Positions 43,440-54,898 of a stretch of 64,000 nucleotides of DNA are shown one piece after another. The notes under the pieces were generated by a model that had not been told where the DNA came from, did no database searches, and saw only the letters and a list, made by a program, of their open reading frames with translations. The stretch covers positions 43,437,642 through 43,501,641 of the forward strand of contig NC_133101.1 in the NCBI RefSeq assembly GCF_022965805.1, written 5' to 3'. The translations under genes and the position numbers were made by a program. Each line of letters starts with the position of its first letter. The first letter of the stretch is position 1. The stretch comes from Primulina eburnea. Lineage: Eukaryota > Streptophyta > Magnoliopsida > Lamiales > Gesneriaceae.

Positions 43440-45926
43440 TAAGAAATATCAATTAAACCAAGAATATTGCGAAAAAGAGAAATTAGTTTTGGGTAATGGT
43501 TTGGTGAAGATGTCAGCTGCTTGTTGATCAGTTGGTATGTATTCTAGTCTGATTGCCTTTTTTAGAGCATGATCTCTGATGATTAATGTCTGACATCGAT
43601 ATGCTTTGTCCTTGAATGAAGAACTGGATTATATGTAATCGCAGTTGTGCTTGTATTATCTCAAAAGATTGGTGATTCTTTTGCAATGACTACATAGTCT
43701 TTCAGTTGTTGCTACACATAGAGCAGTTGAGCACAGTAGCTTCCAGCAGCAAGATATTATACATCAGTTGTGGAAGTTGCTATGGATGTTTGATTCTTGC
43801 TGAACCATGAAATCAGTCTATCTCCTGGAAACTGACATGATCCACTGGTGCTTTTACGATCAAGCTTACATCCTGCATAATCTGCATCTGAATAGCCAAC
43901 TAAATTTAATGATGAGTCCTTACCATACATAAGACCAAATTTTGTGTGCCTTTAAGATATTTCAGTATACGTTTGGAAGCTAAAAAGTGTGATTGCTTAG
44001 GATTTGCCTGAAATCTGGAAAAAATACAAACATCAAATACAATATCAGGACGACTAGCAGTTAAGTATAATAAAGAACCTATTAGACCTCTGTAAAGTGT
44101 CGTCTCAACTGATATTCTCCCTTGATTATTATCTAATTTAATCGAAGAACTCATAGGAGTATTTACAGCTGAACATGTCTCCATGCCAAATTTCTTGAGC
44201 AATTCTTTCGTGTATTTGGTCTGACTGATAAAAGTACAAGTTTCCAGTTGTTTCACTTGCAGACTGAGAAAGAATGTGATTTCACCCATCATACTCATCT
44301 CAAATTTTTTCTGCATTAATTTGGAAAATTTCTCACATTATTTGGGGTTAGTTGCCCCAAAAATAATATCAACATATATTTGCACGAGTAAAATATGATT
44401 ATTTTTTGAAAATTTGAACAGAGTCTTATCAACTGATCCAATAGTAAATCATGATCAGTTAAGAATTTTGTAAGTGTTTCATACCAAGCTCTTGGAGCTT
44501 GTTTCGAACCATATAGAGCTTTGTTCAAATGATAAACATGATCCGGAAAAGAGTGATTAACAAAACCTGGTGGTTGTTCAACATATACTTCTTCCTAAAA
44601 ATGACCATTCAGAAATGCACTCTTCACGTCCATTTGGTAGACTTTAAAGTTTTTAAATGAGGCATAAGCAAGTAATATTCTGATTGCTTCCAGTCTTGCC
44701 ACTGGTGCATACGTCTCGTCGTAATCCTTTCTTTCTTCTTGTCTATATCCTTGAGCTACAAGCCTTGCTTTTTTGTGCAAAACCAAACCATCTTCGTTCA
44801 GTTTGTTTCTGTACACCCATTTCATACATATAACAACATTAGAAACTGGTCTTGGAACTAAGTTCCAGACATTTTTATGGGTAAATTGATTTAGCTCTTC
44901 TCGCATAGCATTTATCCAGTTAGGATCAGCAAGAGCTTCATCAGTTTTCTTTGGTTCTAGTTGGAAAAAAAAAGCTGAATGGATAAATTAATAATCATTT
45001 GATTTCGAGTTCTTACCGGATCAGATGGGTTACCTATCACCAATTATGGTGGTTGAGATTTCTTCCATCTGTCTTTAGCATTTGTTGGATCGATCTCAGC
45101 AACTGAATGTTCTCTTCATTTTCAGTTCCTGCTGCTTCAGTTGGTATTTGAATATTATCATTTTCCTCTACCAAGTGATTATCAGGAACAATTTCTTGTT
45201 CAACTGATTGATCCAGCACTTCGGGTTCTGGTGTTTGAAGGATATTTTGATTGATATGATTTTCTTCTTCACTATCATCCTCCAAACTTATATCTGCAAA
45301 GCGGTCAACTAGTTCAACTGGATCAGTTGACTAATCAGTTAGTACAGATTCATCAAATACCACATGAATTGACTCTTCAACATTCAAAATGAATTTGTTA
45401 AATACTCGATAAGTTTTACTAACTGATGAATAACCAAGAAATATTCCTTCTGCAGATTTAGCATCAAAACCTTTTAAACTATTTTTTCTATTATCGAGAA
45501 TGAAACATCTGCAGCCGAATATTTTGAAATAAGAAACCACACTTTTACATCCATGACAGATCTCGTATGGCTTTTCAAATGATTTTTATTAATCATCGAT
45601 CTATTCTGAGTATTACACGCAGTGTTTACTGCTTCTGCCCAAAACCTCTAAAGAAATACCATAATCAGCAAGCATTATTCTAGCAGCTTCTTTAAGGATT
45701 CGATTTCTTCTCTCAGCTACACCATTTTGATGAGGTGTTCTAGCTGCTGAGAGCTCATGCTTGATCCCAGTATTTTCTAAAAATTGTGAAAGATTTTGAT
45801 TGATGAATTCAGTCCCTCGATCAGAGCTTATTCTCTCAATACCAACTGATTTTTTATTTAATAATCTTTTTGAAAAGTTTAATCAATTGTGCAGCAGTTT
45901 GGTCTTTAGATTTTAGGAAGATAACC
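43440..45926 (-). pseudogene. Copia element pol, 3' half (integrase end, RT, RNase H)
   Basis: Read leftwards: integrase core after the chromovirus insertion (45926-45600, with the Asn-Gly-Val-Ala-Glu-Arg-Arg region), integrase tail (45540-45331), acidic linker (45285-45037), RT from 44906 with Trp-Val-Tyr-Arg-Asn-Lys and [12 protein letters not shown], RT palm end (44528-44316; the expected catalytic box region is damaged), and connection plus RNase H (44316-43460) ending at Asp-Ile-Phe-Thr-Lys-Pro-Leu-Pro. Multiple frameshifts. It is the same family as copy 1 at 290-3013, clearly divergent from it. Confidence 0.88.
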
Positions 45927-46144
45927 TGTAATAGCCAAGCCTGGTGTACGGTACAGTTTAAGTTTTCGTATGAATATTGATTAATTGGTTAAGATTTAGT
46001 TAAGTATGATGTTAAGAGTTATGTTTGGGTTTTGGTATTGTTGGTTATATTTGTTTCGTGATATTGTCGTTGTTAGTTGTGGTGTAGTTGTTTTGTATCA
46101 GCGTTGTGATTCGATCTTTGTTGCGTAGAGTTGGTTGTTTGCTT

Positions 46145-46385
46145 CAGGGGTGACCGCACCCGCGATCAGTAAGAGGACCGCACCCGCGGTCGTTATTTAT
46201 GAATTTTGTTGGGTTTGCCGAGAGGACACCGCACCCGCTGTGTGTTTGTTACCGCACTCGCGGTGGAGGCACCGCACCCGCGGTAAGTTTCAGAGCGCAC
46301 CTGCAGTCGACATTTTCAGATTTTTGGTTTTGATGCCGAGGGCTTAGCGCACCCGCGGTGCATGTTGGAGCGCACCCGCGGTCGA
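46145..46385. repeat. Array of ACCGCACCCGCGGT-type repeats in the chromovirus 5' LTR
   Basis: Around eight copies of (A/G)CCGCACCCGCGGT or GCGCACCCGCGGT, partly palindromic (ACCGC…GCGGT), spaced 15-50 bp. They begin ~220 bases into the LTR. The 3' LTR has the same array at 55122-55365. Confidence 0.88.
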
Positions 46386-46479
46386 TGAACAGTAGAAGCG
46401 TGTTTTTGGTTTTAAGTGATATAATTGGATGTGTTGGCTCATTTCTTTTCTCCTCCATTCTCGATTTCTTCAGCAAGGG

Positions 46480-49217
46480 TGTAGTGCCCAAATTTAATAC
46501 ACGTATAACCCATGCATTCATTTAATTATTAAATCATTTAAATTAATTTTAAATGTGTTTTAGCGATGCATGATTTACTTAAATGCGTTATTTTCAAATT
46601 ATTTATGTTTATGTGATGCACGTTAAAATGTCTTTTGAGTTCCATGTTTCAGGCGATCATTCGAGGCGGGATTGAGGAAATGACCCGGTGACGATTTGTT
46701 GCAATTTAAAATGTGGTATTTTATTTTAAATTGAGAATGGGGCGTTTTAAATAATTTATTAAGTTGTTAGTATTTTTAAAGCTTTAATAATGTATTGAGT
46801 GAATTAAGAGTTTAAGACCTTTAAAATTAGTGTGTAGATATTTTAATTGTAGAGTTTGATTTAACTAGTGTGTGTTAACTTTTTATTATTATTTTAAATA
46901 GTTTATTTAGTTAAGAGTTTCTCCTAATTAAAACGCACACACACACACACACACACTTTACACACACTCACACACACTTACACGTTTTTACACACACTAA
47001 ACACACACACTCACCTTAAGTTTCAGTTTTTATTATTTTGAGGAGAGAAAACCTAGGGTTCTTACTCCTTCAAGCAGCCGCCCCCTTCCCTCTTCGATTT
47101 CCAGCAATTTTTCGTGTGTTTCCTTCGAAGATTTTAGCGCCACGTTCGTCCCGGATCAACCTCGCTTCCATCTCCGCTTTGGTGTCGTCGTACGGTATTT
47201 TTAAATATCAAAAGACACGTATATTCTGTTCTTGATGCATAGATCATGTCATAATATGTGTTGCGTTGTTTTTATGCGTAAAACCATGTATGAAGTGTAG
47301 TAGTTTGAGCGGTAATTCGTTTGAATCGAGTTTGAAGAAAGATTTTTAGATCTAAAACTCGTTTTTGCTGTTCTTCTTAAAACTGCGACTTTTCCGTCGA
47401 GATTTTGAGAAAACTTTCAATTACAAAATTGTAGAACTTTTCGATACCTTCGATTTGATATATGACTCGAAATTTTTGGACGAAAATTGAGTGAGTTATG
47501 GCATTTTTCGTGGGACTGCTCAAACTGCGACTTTTATGAAAATATGTGTTCTCGAGTTTATTTGTTGCAGCCTTCGTTGGAGATTGACGGGCGATCGTTG
47601 TTGCACCTAGGTATGATTATTATGACGTTGGGTTGTTATTTGACATGTCGTTTCGTGTCGATAGGTACTCGTACACTCTAGAAGTCGTAGGTAACGTTTT
47701 AATGTCAAATGCCACGTTTTGAATGGTATGTGTCGTAGGGCGAGCGTCGTCGCTTTGGGAACTGATACGATAATGTTTTGATGTCATAGCGTGCTAGGAT
47801 GGGTCTCGGGGTGTCGTTGCATAGTCCGTGCAACTGAGTCTTGAAAGTTGAGCAAAACATGTACAAAATTTTACGTAACTTCGAGGTCCCACAGGTACAC
47901 GGACCCGGGGACGGACCCTGACACGGGGTCCGTGCCTTTGTTCTTCTGGAGTGTTTTCTTTCCAGAGTCTGCACGGACCCTTACACGGACCCTGGCACGG
48001 GGCCCGTGTCCACCCTTTTTCCTGGAGTCTTTCACCCGAGTCTACACGGACCCCTACACGGAGGTAGGCACGGGGTCCGTGTCCCTCCTTCCTTCTGAGT
48101 ATCACTTCACCGCACCTAGACGGACCCGTACACGGACCCGGGGTAGGGATCCGTGTACTCACTGTTTGGGAAAGATTTGTAAGTTATTTTCGGGGTTTGA
48201 TGTCATGGTTTAGTGTAAGGATTATCCAGGGTCGTGCTATGGGAAATTTTAGAATGCCCTAGGTAACGATTGAACTTGAGAGTAAGTATGATTTCTACGT
48301 TTAAGTTATGCAAATTCATGTTAGTGTGCAGCAACGGCCTCGATCAAAGTTCCAACGAATCCCTCAACGCCAAGTAAGTATGTTGACGTGCAAAGAAAAT
48401 ATTTTAAGTTTTTGAGGTATGCTAAATGTCTTGTGACCGAAGTATGTTTAGGATTGGAAAGCGTTAAATTATGAACGGGGACCAATCCGCCCGTTAAATT
48501 ATGAACGGGTTAGATCATGGTTGGAAAGCGTTAAATTATGAACGGGGACCAACCAGCCCGTTAAATTATGAACGGGGATCTTATGTATGTGGCAGCGGAT
48601 ACGTCCCTGTCAGCCCAGTACTGTGGTGTGTCTGATCAGGCGTTTATTATGTTATGGGTCACTTGCTTTGAAACATGCCTCTACGCAAAATGATGAAGTT
48701 ATGTATGTTTACGTATGCAGTATGTTTAAGAAAGTTTATGTTGATGGCACGTCTAGTTTTGTATGTACGTACGTTCAAGTTCGAGTTATGTATGTCCTAT
48801 TTTAAAGTTGCATGTGATTTTATTACGTAGTACTCGTTATTCCAGTTTATACGTGTTGAGTCTTTAGACTCACTAGACTTGATCGATGCAGGTGAGTATG
48901 TTGATGAAGAGGCAGGAGGTGGTGACCAAGGGACAGGCTTGGACTGAGCGGCAGGCTAAACCCGAGGACCGCCCATGTTATTTTACGATTATTTTTATGC
49001 AAGTTTAAAATACTCTGATGTTATGTTTCATTTCAAAACTTTTGGAACAGTGTTTCCTTTTAGCAAATTTTATTGGTGATGTTGATTTCAAATATTTTTA
49101 TTGATGAAGGATGTAGTGACGACCGTATTTGATTTCATTTCCGCATTTCATTTAGTTTAAAAGAAAATTTTTAATTTTTCCGCAAATTTTAAGTAGTAAA
49201 GAATACGGTTCGTTACA
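46480..49217 (+). mobile_element. Solo gypsy LTR nested in the chromovirus 5' LTR
   Basis: It begins TGTAGTGCCCAAATTT and ends GAATACGGTTCGTTACA. It is flanked by aaggg (46475-46479) and aaagg (49218-49222); the intact 3' LTR shows the uninterrupted site at ~55455. Length 2,738 bp. It contains CA-repeats at ~46936-47010, a GC-rich array at ~47890-48160, four CCGTTAAATTATGAACGGG-like repeats at ~48460-48575, and the GAGTCTTTAGACTC palindrome near 48848 followed by TGCAGGTGAGTATG. Confidence 0.88.
47890..48160. repeat. Array of CACGGACCC / GGGTCCGTG repeats
   Basis: At least ten copies of ACACGGACCC or its complement GGGTCCGTG, arranged so neighbours can pair into hairpins. This produces spurious overlapping ORFs on both strands. 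Confidence 0.85.
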
Positions 49218-50306
49218 AAAGGAGAGCTAGGGTTCCATTTTCTTCTCTTCCTTTCTTTGATCCAAGCTTGTTGTTGGTGATTTAAGGTGAGATTAAGATT
49301 ATTTTGTGATCAAGGAAGCTAAGGCAAGCTTTTGGTATGATTTATTCTTGGTTTGGTGTTGGGAGAATTGTTGGGTTTGTTGATTGTGTTGGTATTTTGG
49401 CTTCTATGGTATTGTTGATGGATTATTGGGTTATTGATGGTGTAATATATGGTTTATTGTTGTAGGAATTCAACCAAGAGATTAGTTGAAGGTGTTCTTG
49501 TTGGTTGTAAGTGGAATCTCATTTATTGTGCTCACATGATAATATATGTATGTTATTTCAATGGTTTTAATGTGTTATTCCATTCATTGATTCATGATTA
49601 TGTATTGATACACTTGTTATATATACTGGAGGCATTTTATGTCTCAATTGTGTTAAAGGGAATACAAGAGATAAGAGTCTTCAAAGTGTTTGATGAAATG
49701 CCAAAGAGAAAATTCAAATGATTTATGGATTGATAGATACATAGTCAGAGATTGCATGCAATTAGTTGATCAACGACCATAGGCTTATATCCCTCACAGT
49801 TATCGATTTATATCGATGGGATATAGGTACAGAGACAGAGATACTATATAGATATCAATCCAACAGAGAAAAGAGAAATACCATCGTTATTATTATTCAT
49901 GCTATGATATTAATATTTCAGAGTTGATGGTATTTAATGTTTTCAAAGTCATATTTTCAGAGTATAATATGAATCATTGCTATGTAAGAGTTCCACTTGC
50001 TGAGTTTTATACTCATTTCAGTTATTTCATGTGATGCTGATAAGAGCGATGGGCCAGGACGTTGATTGTGGGCCGGAGTCATATGCATATAGAGAAGGAA
50101 GGAAGAAGGCTACTTTTATTAGCATTTTGGACATGATCATACAAATGATATTTTGTATATTTGTTGTATCATTTTATAGAACATGTATATACATTTTGAT
50201 TGTAAATGTTTTTATGTCAAGAAATTTTTAATCCTTCCTTACCTTCAAAGAAAATTTTAATTTCCGCTGCTATTTTATTAAAACGGGTCAGAGGTGTCAC
50301 ATTTAG

Positions 50307-50318
50307 TGGTATCAGAGC
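50307..50318 (+). other. Primer-binding site of the chromovirus
   Basis: TGGTATCAGAGC, five bases after the LTR end at 50301; tRNA-Met type. Confidence 0.85.
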
Positions 50319-50436
50319 TCCGTTCTTCGGACCAATGCATATGACTTCGTCTACTTTCAACAGTCCGGGTATGTTTTCTTCTACATCTATTCATTGTTAT
50401 CTATTGATATGTATTGTGTGAGCACATTGTAGGAGT

Positions 50437-51399
50437 ATGCCTCCTAAGAGGAAAGCCGTAGAGGGTGAGGATAGTTCTTCCTCTAGAGTTGTCGATGAGT
50501 TCGGCAAGTTGTTGAAAGAGCAAGCCAAGGTCCATAGTGAGCAGATCCAACAGTTGCTAAGTATGCAAGGTACAGGCCAAGGTAGAGGACAGGGTAGAGG
50601 CCAAGTGGCACAAGTGATTGGTACCGATGGGATCTTTACTGTTGGCAAGAGGATGGATCTGCCTGAATTTACAGGAAGCACTGATCCGTTGGTGGCCGTA
50701 GAGTGGATCAAAGCTCTTGAGGCGATTTTCGATCATCTCAACTACGAAGACAAGGACAGAATCAGTTGTGCAGTGTTCATGTTAGTCAAAGCTGCACGTA
50801 TTTGGTGGAATGATACCAAGGTTAGTTTGGACGTTCCAGCTTTGAAGTGGCAAGAGTTCACTGATATGTTTTATGATAAGTACTTCCCAGACGCACTTCG
50901 AGCTAGGAAGGTGACTGAGTTCTTGGAGCTTCGATAGGGAGGTATGAATGTTGATGAGTATATTCTGAAGTTTGAGGAGGGCTGTCTGTTTGCCCCGTAT
51001 ATTGCTTCCAACGACAAAGATAAAGGTGCTCATTTCATTAGAGGTCTTAGAGCAGAGATCCGGAGGGATATCAATATGTCGAAGGCTGTGACATTCAAAG
51101 AGATTGTGGCTAAGGCTTTGTTGGCCGAGCAAGATGAGAAGGACATTGCCAGAGAACGACAAGCGAGGCAGCAGGCCATTGCTCAGAGAGGCCAGGGTTC
51201 GAATCAAAGAGGAAAGGATCGTTTCAAGGGGAAAGGCAAGATAGAGCCGAGTCCTAAACCACCGGCAGTTCAATTTTATCCCGAGAAGCCATTGTGTCCC
51301 AAGTGCAGTTGACATCACCGGGGAGAGTGCCGATTTGGTACTCATACTTTCTATCGATGTGGCACTGCAGGCCATATTGCCAAAGACTGTCCTAGAGGA
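50437..51399 (+). pseudogene. Gag of the chromovirus, two premature stops
   Basis: It starts at ATG 50437 (Met-Pro-Pro-Lys-Arg-Lys). Basic N-terminus, Gln-rich helix, then the gag core with Phe-Thr-Gly-Ser-Thr-Asp-Pro and Trp-Ile-Lys-Ala-Leu-Glu-Ala-Ile-Phe (~50665-50740) and the Tyr-Phe-Pro-Asp-Ala-Leu-Arg block (~50880). An in-frame TAG at 50935 (Gln expected) is followed by the rest of gag. A second stop, TGA at 51310 (Arg expected), lies inside the zinc-binding cluster whose remaining part reads [11 protein letters not shown]. The reading frame itself is never shifted and runs on into pol. Confidence 0.88.
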
Positions 51400-54300
51400 G
51401 TGAGTAAAGAGAAGGTGCAGGGTCACATCTTTACCATGACAAAGGAAGGTATAAACCATGATTCTTCTGTGATCTCTAGCACTATTTTAATTTCAGGCAG
51501 AGTAGTTACGACATTGATTGATACAGGTGCTACTCATTCTTTTATGTCTGAACTATTTTTGAGATCTTTGGGTATAGTTCCTTCTGTTCTTCCCCTCCAG
51601 TTTAATGTTGTATTGACTTCGGGGGACGTGTTGTGCTCGACATCTATTGTGTATGCGTGTTCTGTTCAAATTGATGAGCGAGTGATTTTTGCTGATTTTA
51701 TTGTTATCCCGATGGTTGCGTTTGATATTATACTTGGCATGGATTGGCTATCAACCTATCGTGCAGTGATTGATTGCGTTGCTAAGACGGTGACATTTGC
51801 AGATGATGGCAATAAGGAAGGTATGCTTGCTAGTGCAGGTACTTCGCTGGTCCTTCCTTTTATTTCGTGTCTTGAGACTAAGAAGTTGCGGTTTAGAGGT
51901 TGTGATGGGTTTCTGGCTTCGATTGTTAATGTGGATAGAATGATTAAATTGAATATTGATGATATTGATGTTGTGAGAGAGTTCTCTGATGTATTTGAGG
52001 ATGATGTGCCGGGTTTGCCGCCGGACAGAGATGTAGAGTTTGTGATTGATCTAGTTCCAAGTACGGTTTCTATTTCTAAGGCTCCGTATAGAATGGACCC
52101 TACAGAGATGAAAGAGTTGAAGACGCAGTTGCAAGATCTTCTGGATAAAGGTTTCATTCGACCGAGTTCTTCGCCTTGGGGAGCTCCGGTTCTTTTTGTC
52201 AAGAAGAAAGATGGGTCCTTGCGTCTTTGCATTGATTACAGAGAGATCAACAAAGTGACTATCAAGAATAAGTATCCGTTGCCACGGATAGATGATTTGT
52301 TTGATCAGCTGCAGGGGGCTACCGTGTTTTCGAAGATTGATCTGCGATCTGGGTATTATCAGTTGAAGGTTAGGGAGTCTGATATCCCTAAGACGGCGTT
52401 CCGGACCAGGTACGGTCATTATGAATTTCTTGTGATGTCTTTTGGTCTGACCAATGCTCCTTCAGTCTTTATGGATCTTATGAACCGGGTGTTCAAGCCG
52501 TATTTGGATAGCTTCATCATTGTTTTCATCGACGACATTTTGATCTATTCCAAGAACAGAGAGCTTCATTCAGAGCACCTCAGAGTTGTTTTTCAGTTGT
52601 TGAGAGAGAAGAGATTGTATGCTAAGTTGAAGAAATGTGAGTTTTGGTTGGAGCAGATTTCTTTTCTAGGCCATGTTGTTTCGAAGGATGGTATAGCTGT
52701 TGATCCAACGAAACTTTAGGCGATTCAGAAATGGCCTATCCCTACCACTGTATCAGAGATACGCAATTTCCTTGGTTTGGCGGGTTATTATCGTCGTTTC
52801 ATTTCAAATTTTTCCAAGATTGCCCTGCCGCTAACCAATCTGACGAGGAAGACTGTGAAGTTTGAGTGGTCCAATGAATGCCAGAGTGGATTACAAGAGT
52901 TGAAAGATAAGTTTCCGACAGCTCCGGTACTTGCATTGCCCAGTGGTTCAGAGGATTTTGTTGTTTTTACTGATGCGTCGAAAAAGAGTCTTGGTGCAGT
53001 GTTGATGCAACGTGGAAAAGTCAAAGCCTATACTTCTCGCCAGTTGAAGGACTATGAGAAGAATTATCCTACGCATGATTTGGAGCTGGCAGCTGTGGTT
53101 TTCGCCCTGAAAATCTGGAGACATTATTTGTATGGCGAAAAGTGTGAAATTTTCACGGACCACAAGAGTTTGAAGTATTTGTTCTCCCAGAAGGAGCTCA
53201 ATATGCGACAGAGGCGTTGGTTAGAGCTTGTCAAAGACTATGATGTTACGATTAGTTACCACCCAGGGAAAGCGAATGTTGTAGCGGATGCTTTGAGCCG
53301 TAAGTCGAGTTCTTCTTTGAGTTCGATGATTCAGCAGCCGTTGTTGTTAGATTTGCAGAGAGAGGAGATAGCTTTAGTAGTTCCAGGGACCATTGCTCGC
53401 TTTTCAGCGTTGGTCATTCGGGCTACATTGACGGACAGGATCTGTAGAGAGCAGGCCATTGATGTTCAGTTGATAGAGTTGAGAGCTAGAGCAGAGGAGA
53501 GAGGTAATTCAGAGTTTGAATTGAATGGAGATGGGTTGGTGACTTTCAGAGGCCGTATATGTATTCCTATTGGTGATGATATTCGGCGAGACGTCTTGAC
53601 AGAGGCACATACCACGCCATATTTGATACATCCAGGCTGCACCAAGATGTATCAAGATCTTCGTAGACTCTATTGGTGGCCAGGTATGAAGAAAGATATT
53701 GCCATGTTTATTTCTCAGTGCCTAACTTGTCAGCAGGTGAAGATCGAGCATCAGAGACCTGCTGGGACATTGCTATCTTTGCCGATTACTCAATGGAAAT
53801 GGGAGCATATTACGATGGATTTCGTGACTGGTCTTCCCAGAACGCAGAAAGGTTTTAACTCTATTTGGGTTATTGTTGATCGGTTGATCAAGTCAGCGCA
53901 TTTTCTCCCAGTCAAGACGACGTATTCCATAAACCAGTATGCTGAAGAGTACTTAGCAGAGATTGTTAGACTTCATGGTGTTCCTGTGTCGATTGTGTCT
54001 GATCGTGACCCTAGATTTACTTCAGAGTTTTGGAAGAGTTTGCACAGAGCTATGGGTTCTCGGTTGGCATTTAGTATAGCATATCATCCCAAGAGCGACG
54101 GTCAATCAGAGAGAGTTATTCAGATTCTAGAGGATATGCTCAGAGCTTGTACTATCGATTATCCTGGTAGCTAGGATTCCAAATTGCCTCTTGTTGAGTT
54201 CACGTACAATAATAGCTACCAAGCGACGATTGGCATGGCACCATATGAAGCACGTTATGGCAGAAAGTGTAGATCGCCCTTGTTTTGGGACGAGGTTGGT

Positions 54301-54858
54301 GAGAGGAAGATGTTGGGTCCAGAGTTGGTCCAACAGACATCTGATGTTGTTGCGGTTATTCGAGAGAGGATGAAGACAGCGCAGTCGAGACAGAAGAGTT
54401 ATGCTGACGTGCGTCGCAGACCGTTGCAGTTTGAGGTTGGCGACCATGTATTCTTGAAGATAGCACCTCTCCAAGGTGTGACGCGGTTTGGCAAGAAGGG
54501 AAAGTTGAGTCTGAGATTCATTGGCCCATTTAAGATCTTGGACAGAGTTGGTGATCGAGCTTACAGGTTAGCCCTACCGCCAGATCTTGACAGAGTTCAG
54601 AATGTTTTTCATGTGTCAATGCTCAGGAAGTATATTGCGAATCCTTCCCATATTCTTCGCCACGAGCCATTGGATTTGACGCCGAATTTGACCTACCAAG
54701 ATATTCGAGTCCAGATTCTGGATCGCAGAGTTAGAGTATTGAGAAACAAAGAGATCGGCATCGTTTAAGACCTTTGGAGGAATCATTTGATCGAAGAGGC
54801 CACGTGGGAACCAGAGGACGAGATGAAAGAGAAGTATCCTGAGTTGTTTGTGCAGTGA
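51400..54858 (+). pseudogene. Pol of the chromovirus: protease, RT, RNase H, integrase, chromodomain
   Basis: In the same frame as gag. Protease Leu-Ile-Asp-Thr-Gly-Ala-Thr-His-Ser (~51514-51540); RT from ~52080 with Leu-Cys-Ile-Asp-Tyr-Arg, Phe-Ser-Lys-Ile-Asp-Leu and the catalytic Phe-Ile-Asp-Asp (~52525-52537); stop TAG 52717; RNase H with Phe-Thr-Asp-Ala-Ser (~52963) and Phe-Thr-Asp-His-Lys-Ser (~53154); integrase zinc domain (~53605-53740), first Asp in Thr-Met-Asp-Phe (~53815), second in Ser-Asp-Arg-Asp-Pro (~54000), Glu in Gly-Gln-Ser-Glu-Arg (~54110); stop TAG 54172 (Trp expected). The C-terminal part (54184-54858) has Gly-Pro-Phe-Lys-Ile and His-Val-Ser-Met-Leu, a stop TAA at 54766, and a chromodomain-like end containing Trp-Glu-Pro-Glu, with the natural TGA at 54856. 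No frameshift anywhere. Confidence 0.92.
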
Positions 54859-54885
54859 CGTAAATTTCGAGGACGAAATTCCCTC

Positions 54886-54898
54886 AAGGAGGGGAGAT
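54886..54898 (+). other. Polypurine tract of the chromovirus
   Basis: AAGGAGGGGAGAT directly before the 3' LTR, preceded by the conserved AATTTCGAGGACGAAATT block. Confidence 0.85.

Larger units (their letters stand above)
45927..50301 (+). mobile_element. 5' LTR of the chromovirus, with nested solo LTR
   Basis: Without the insertion (46480-49217 plus TSD) it is about 1,632 bp, matching the 1,641-bp 3' LTR. The two LTRs differ by scattered substitutions, a low percentage by eye. Confidence 0.9.

Noticed and set aside
47794..48213. Two opposing ORFs of ~120 codons rich in Pro, Thr and Arg
   Set aside because: Translations of the CACGGACCC repeat array in a solo LTR.
49449..49721. 90-codon ORF duplicated at 55687-55959
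   Set aside because: The two copies are the two LTRs of one element; no known domain and no independent conservation evidence.
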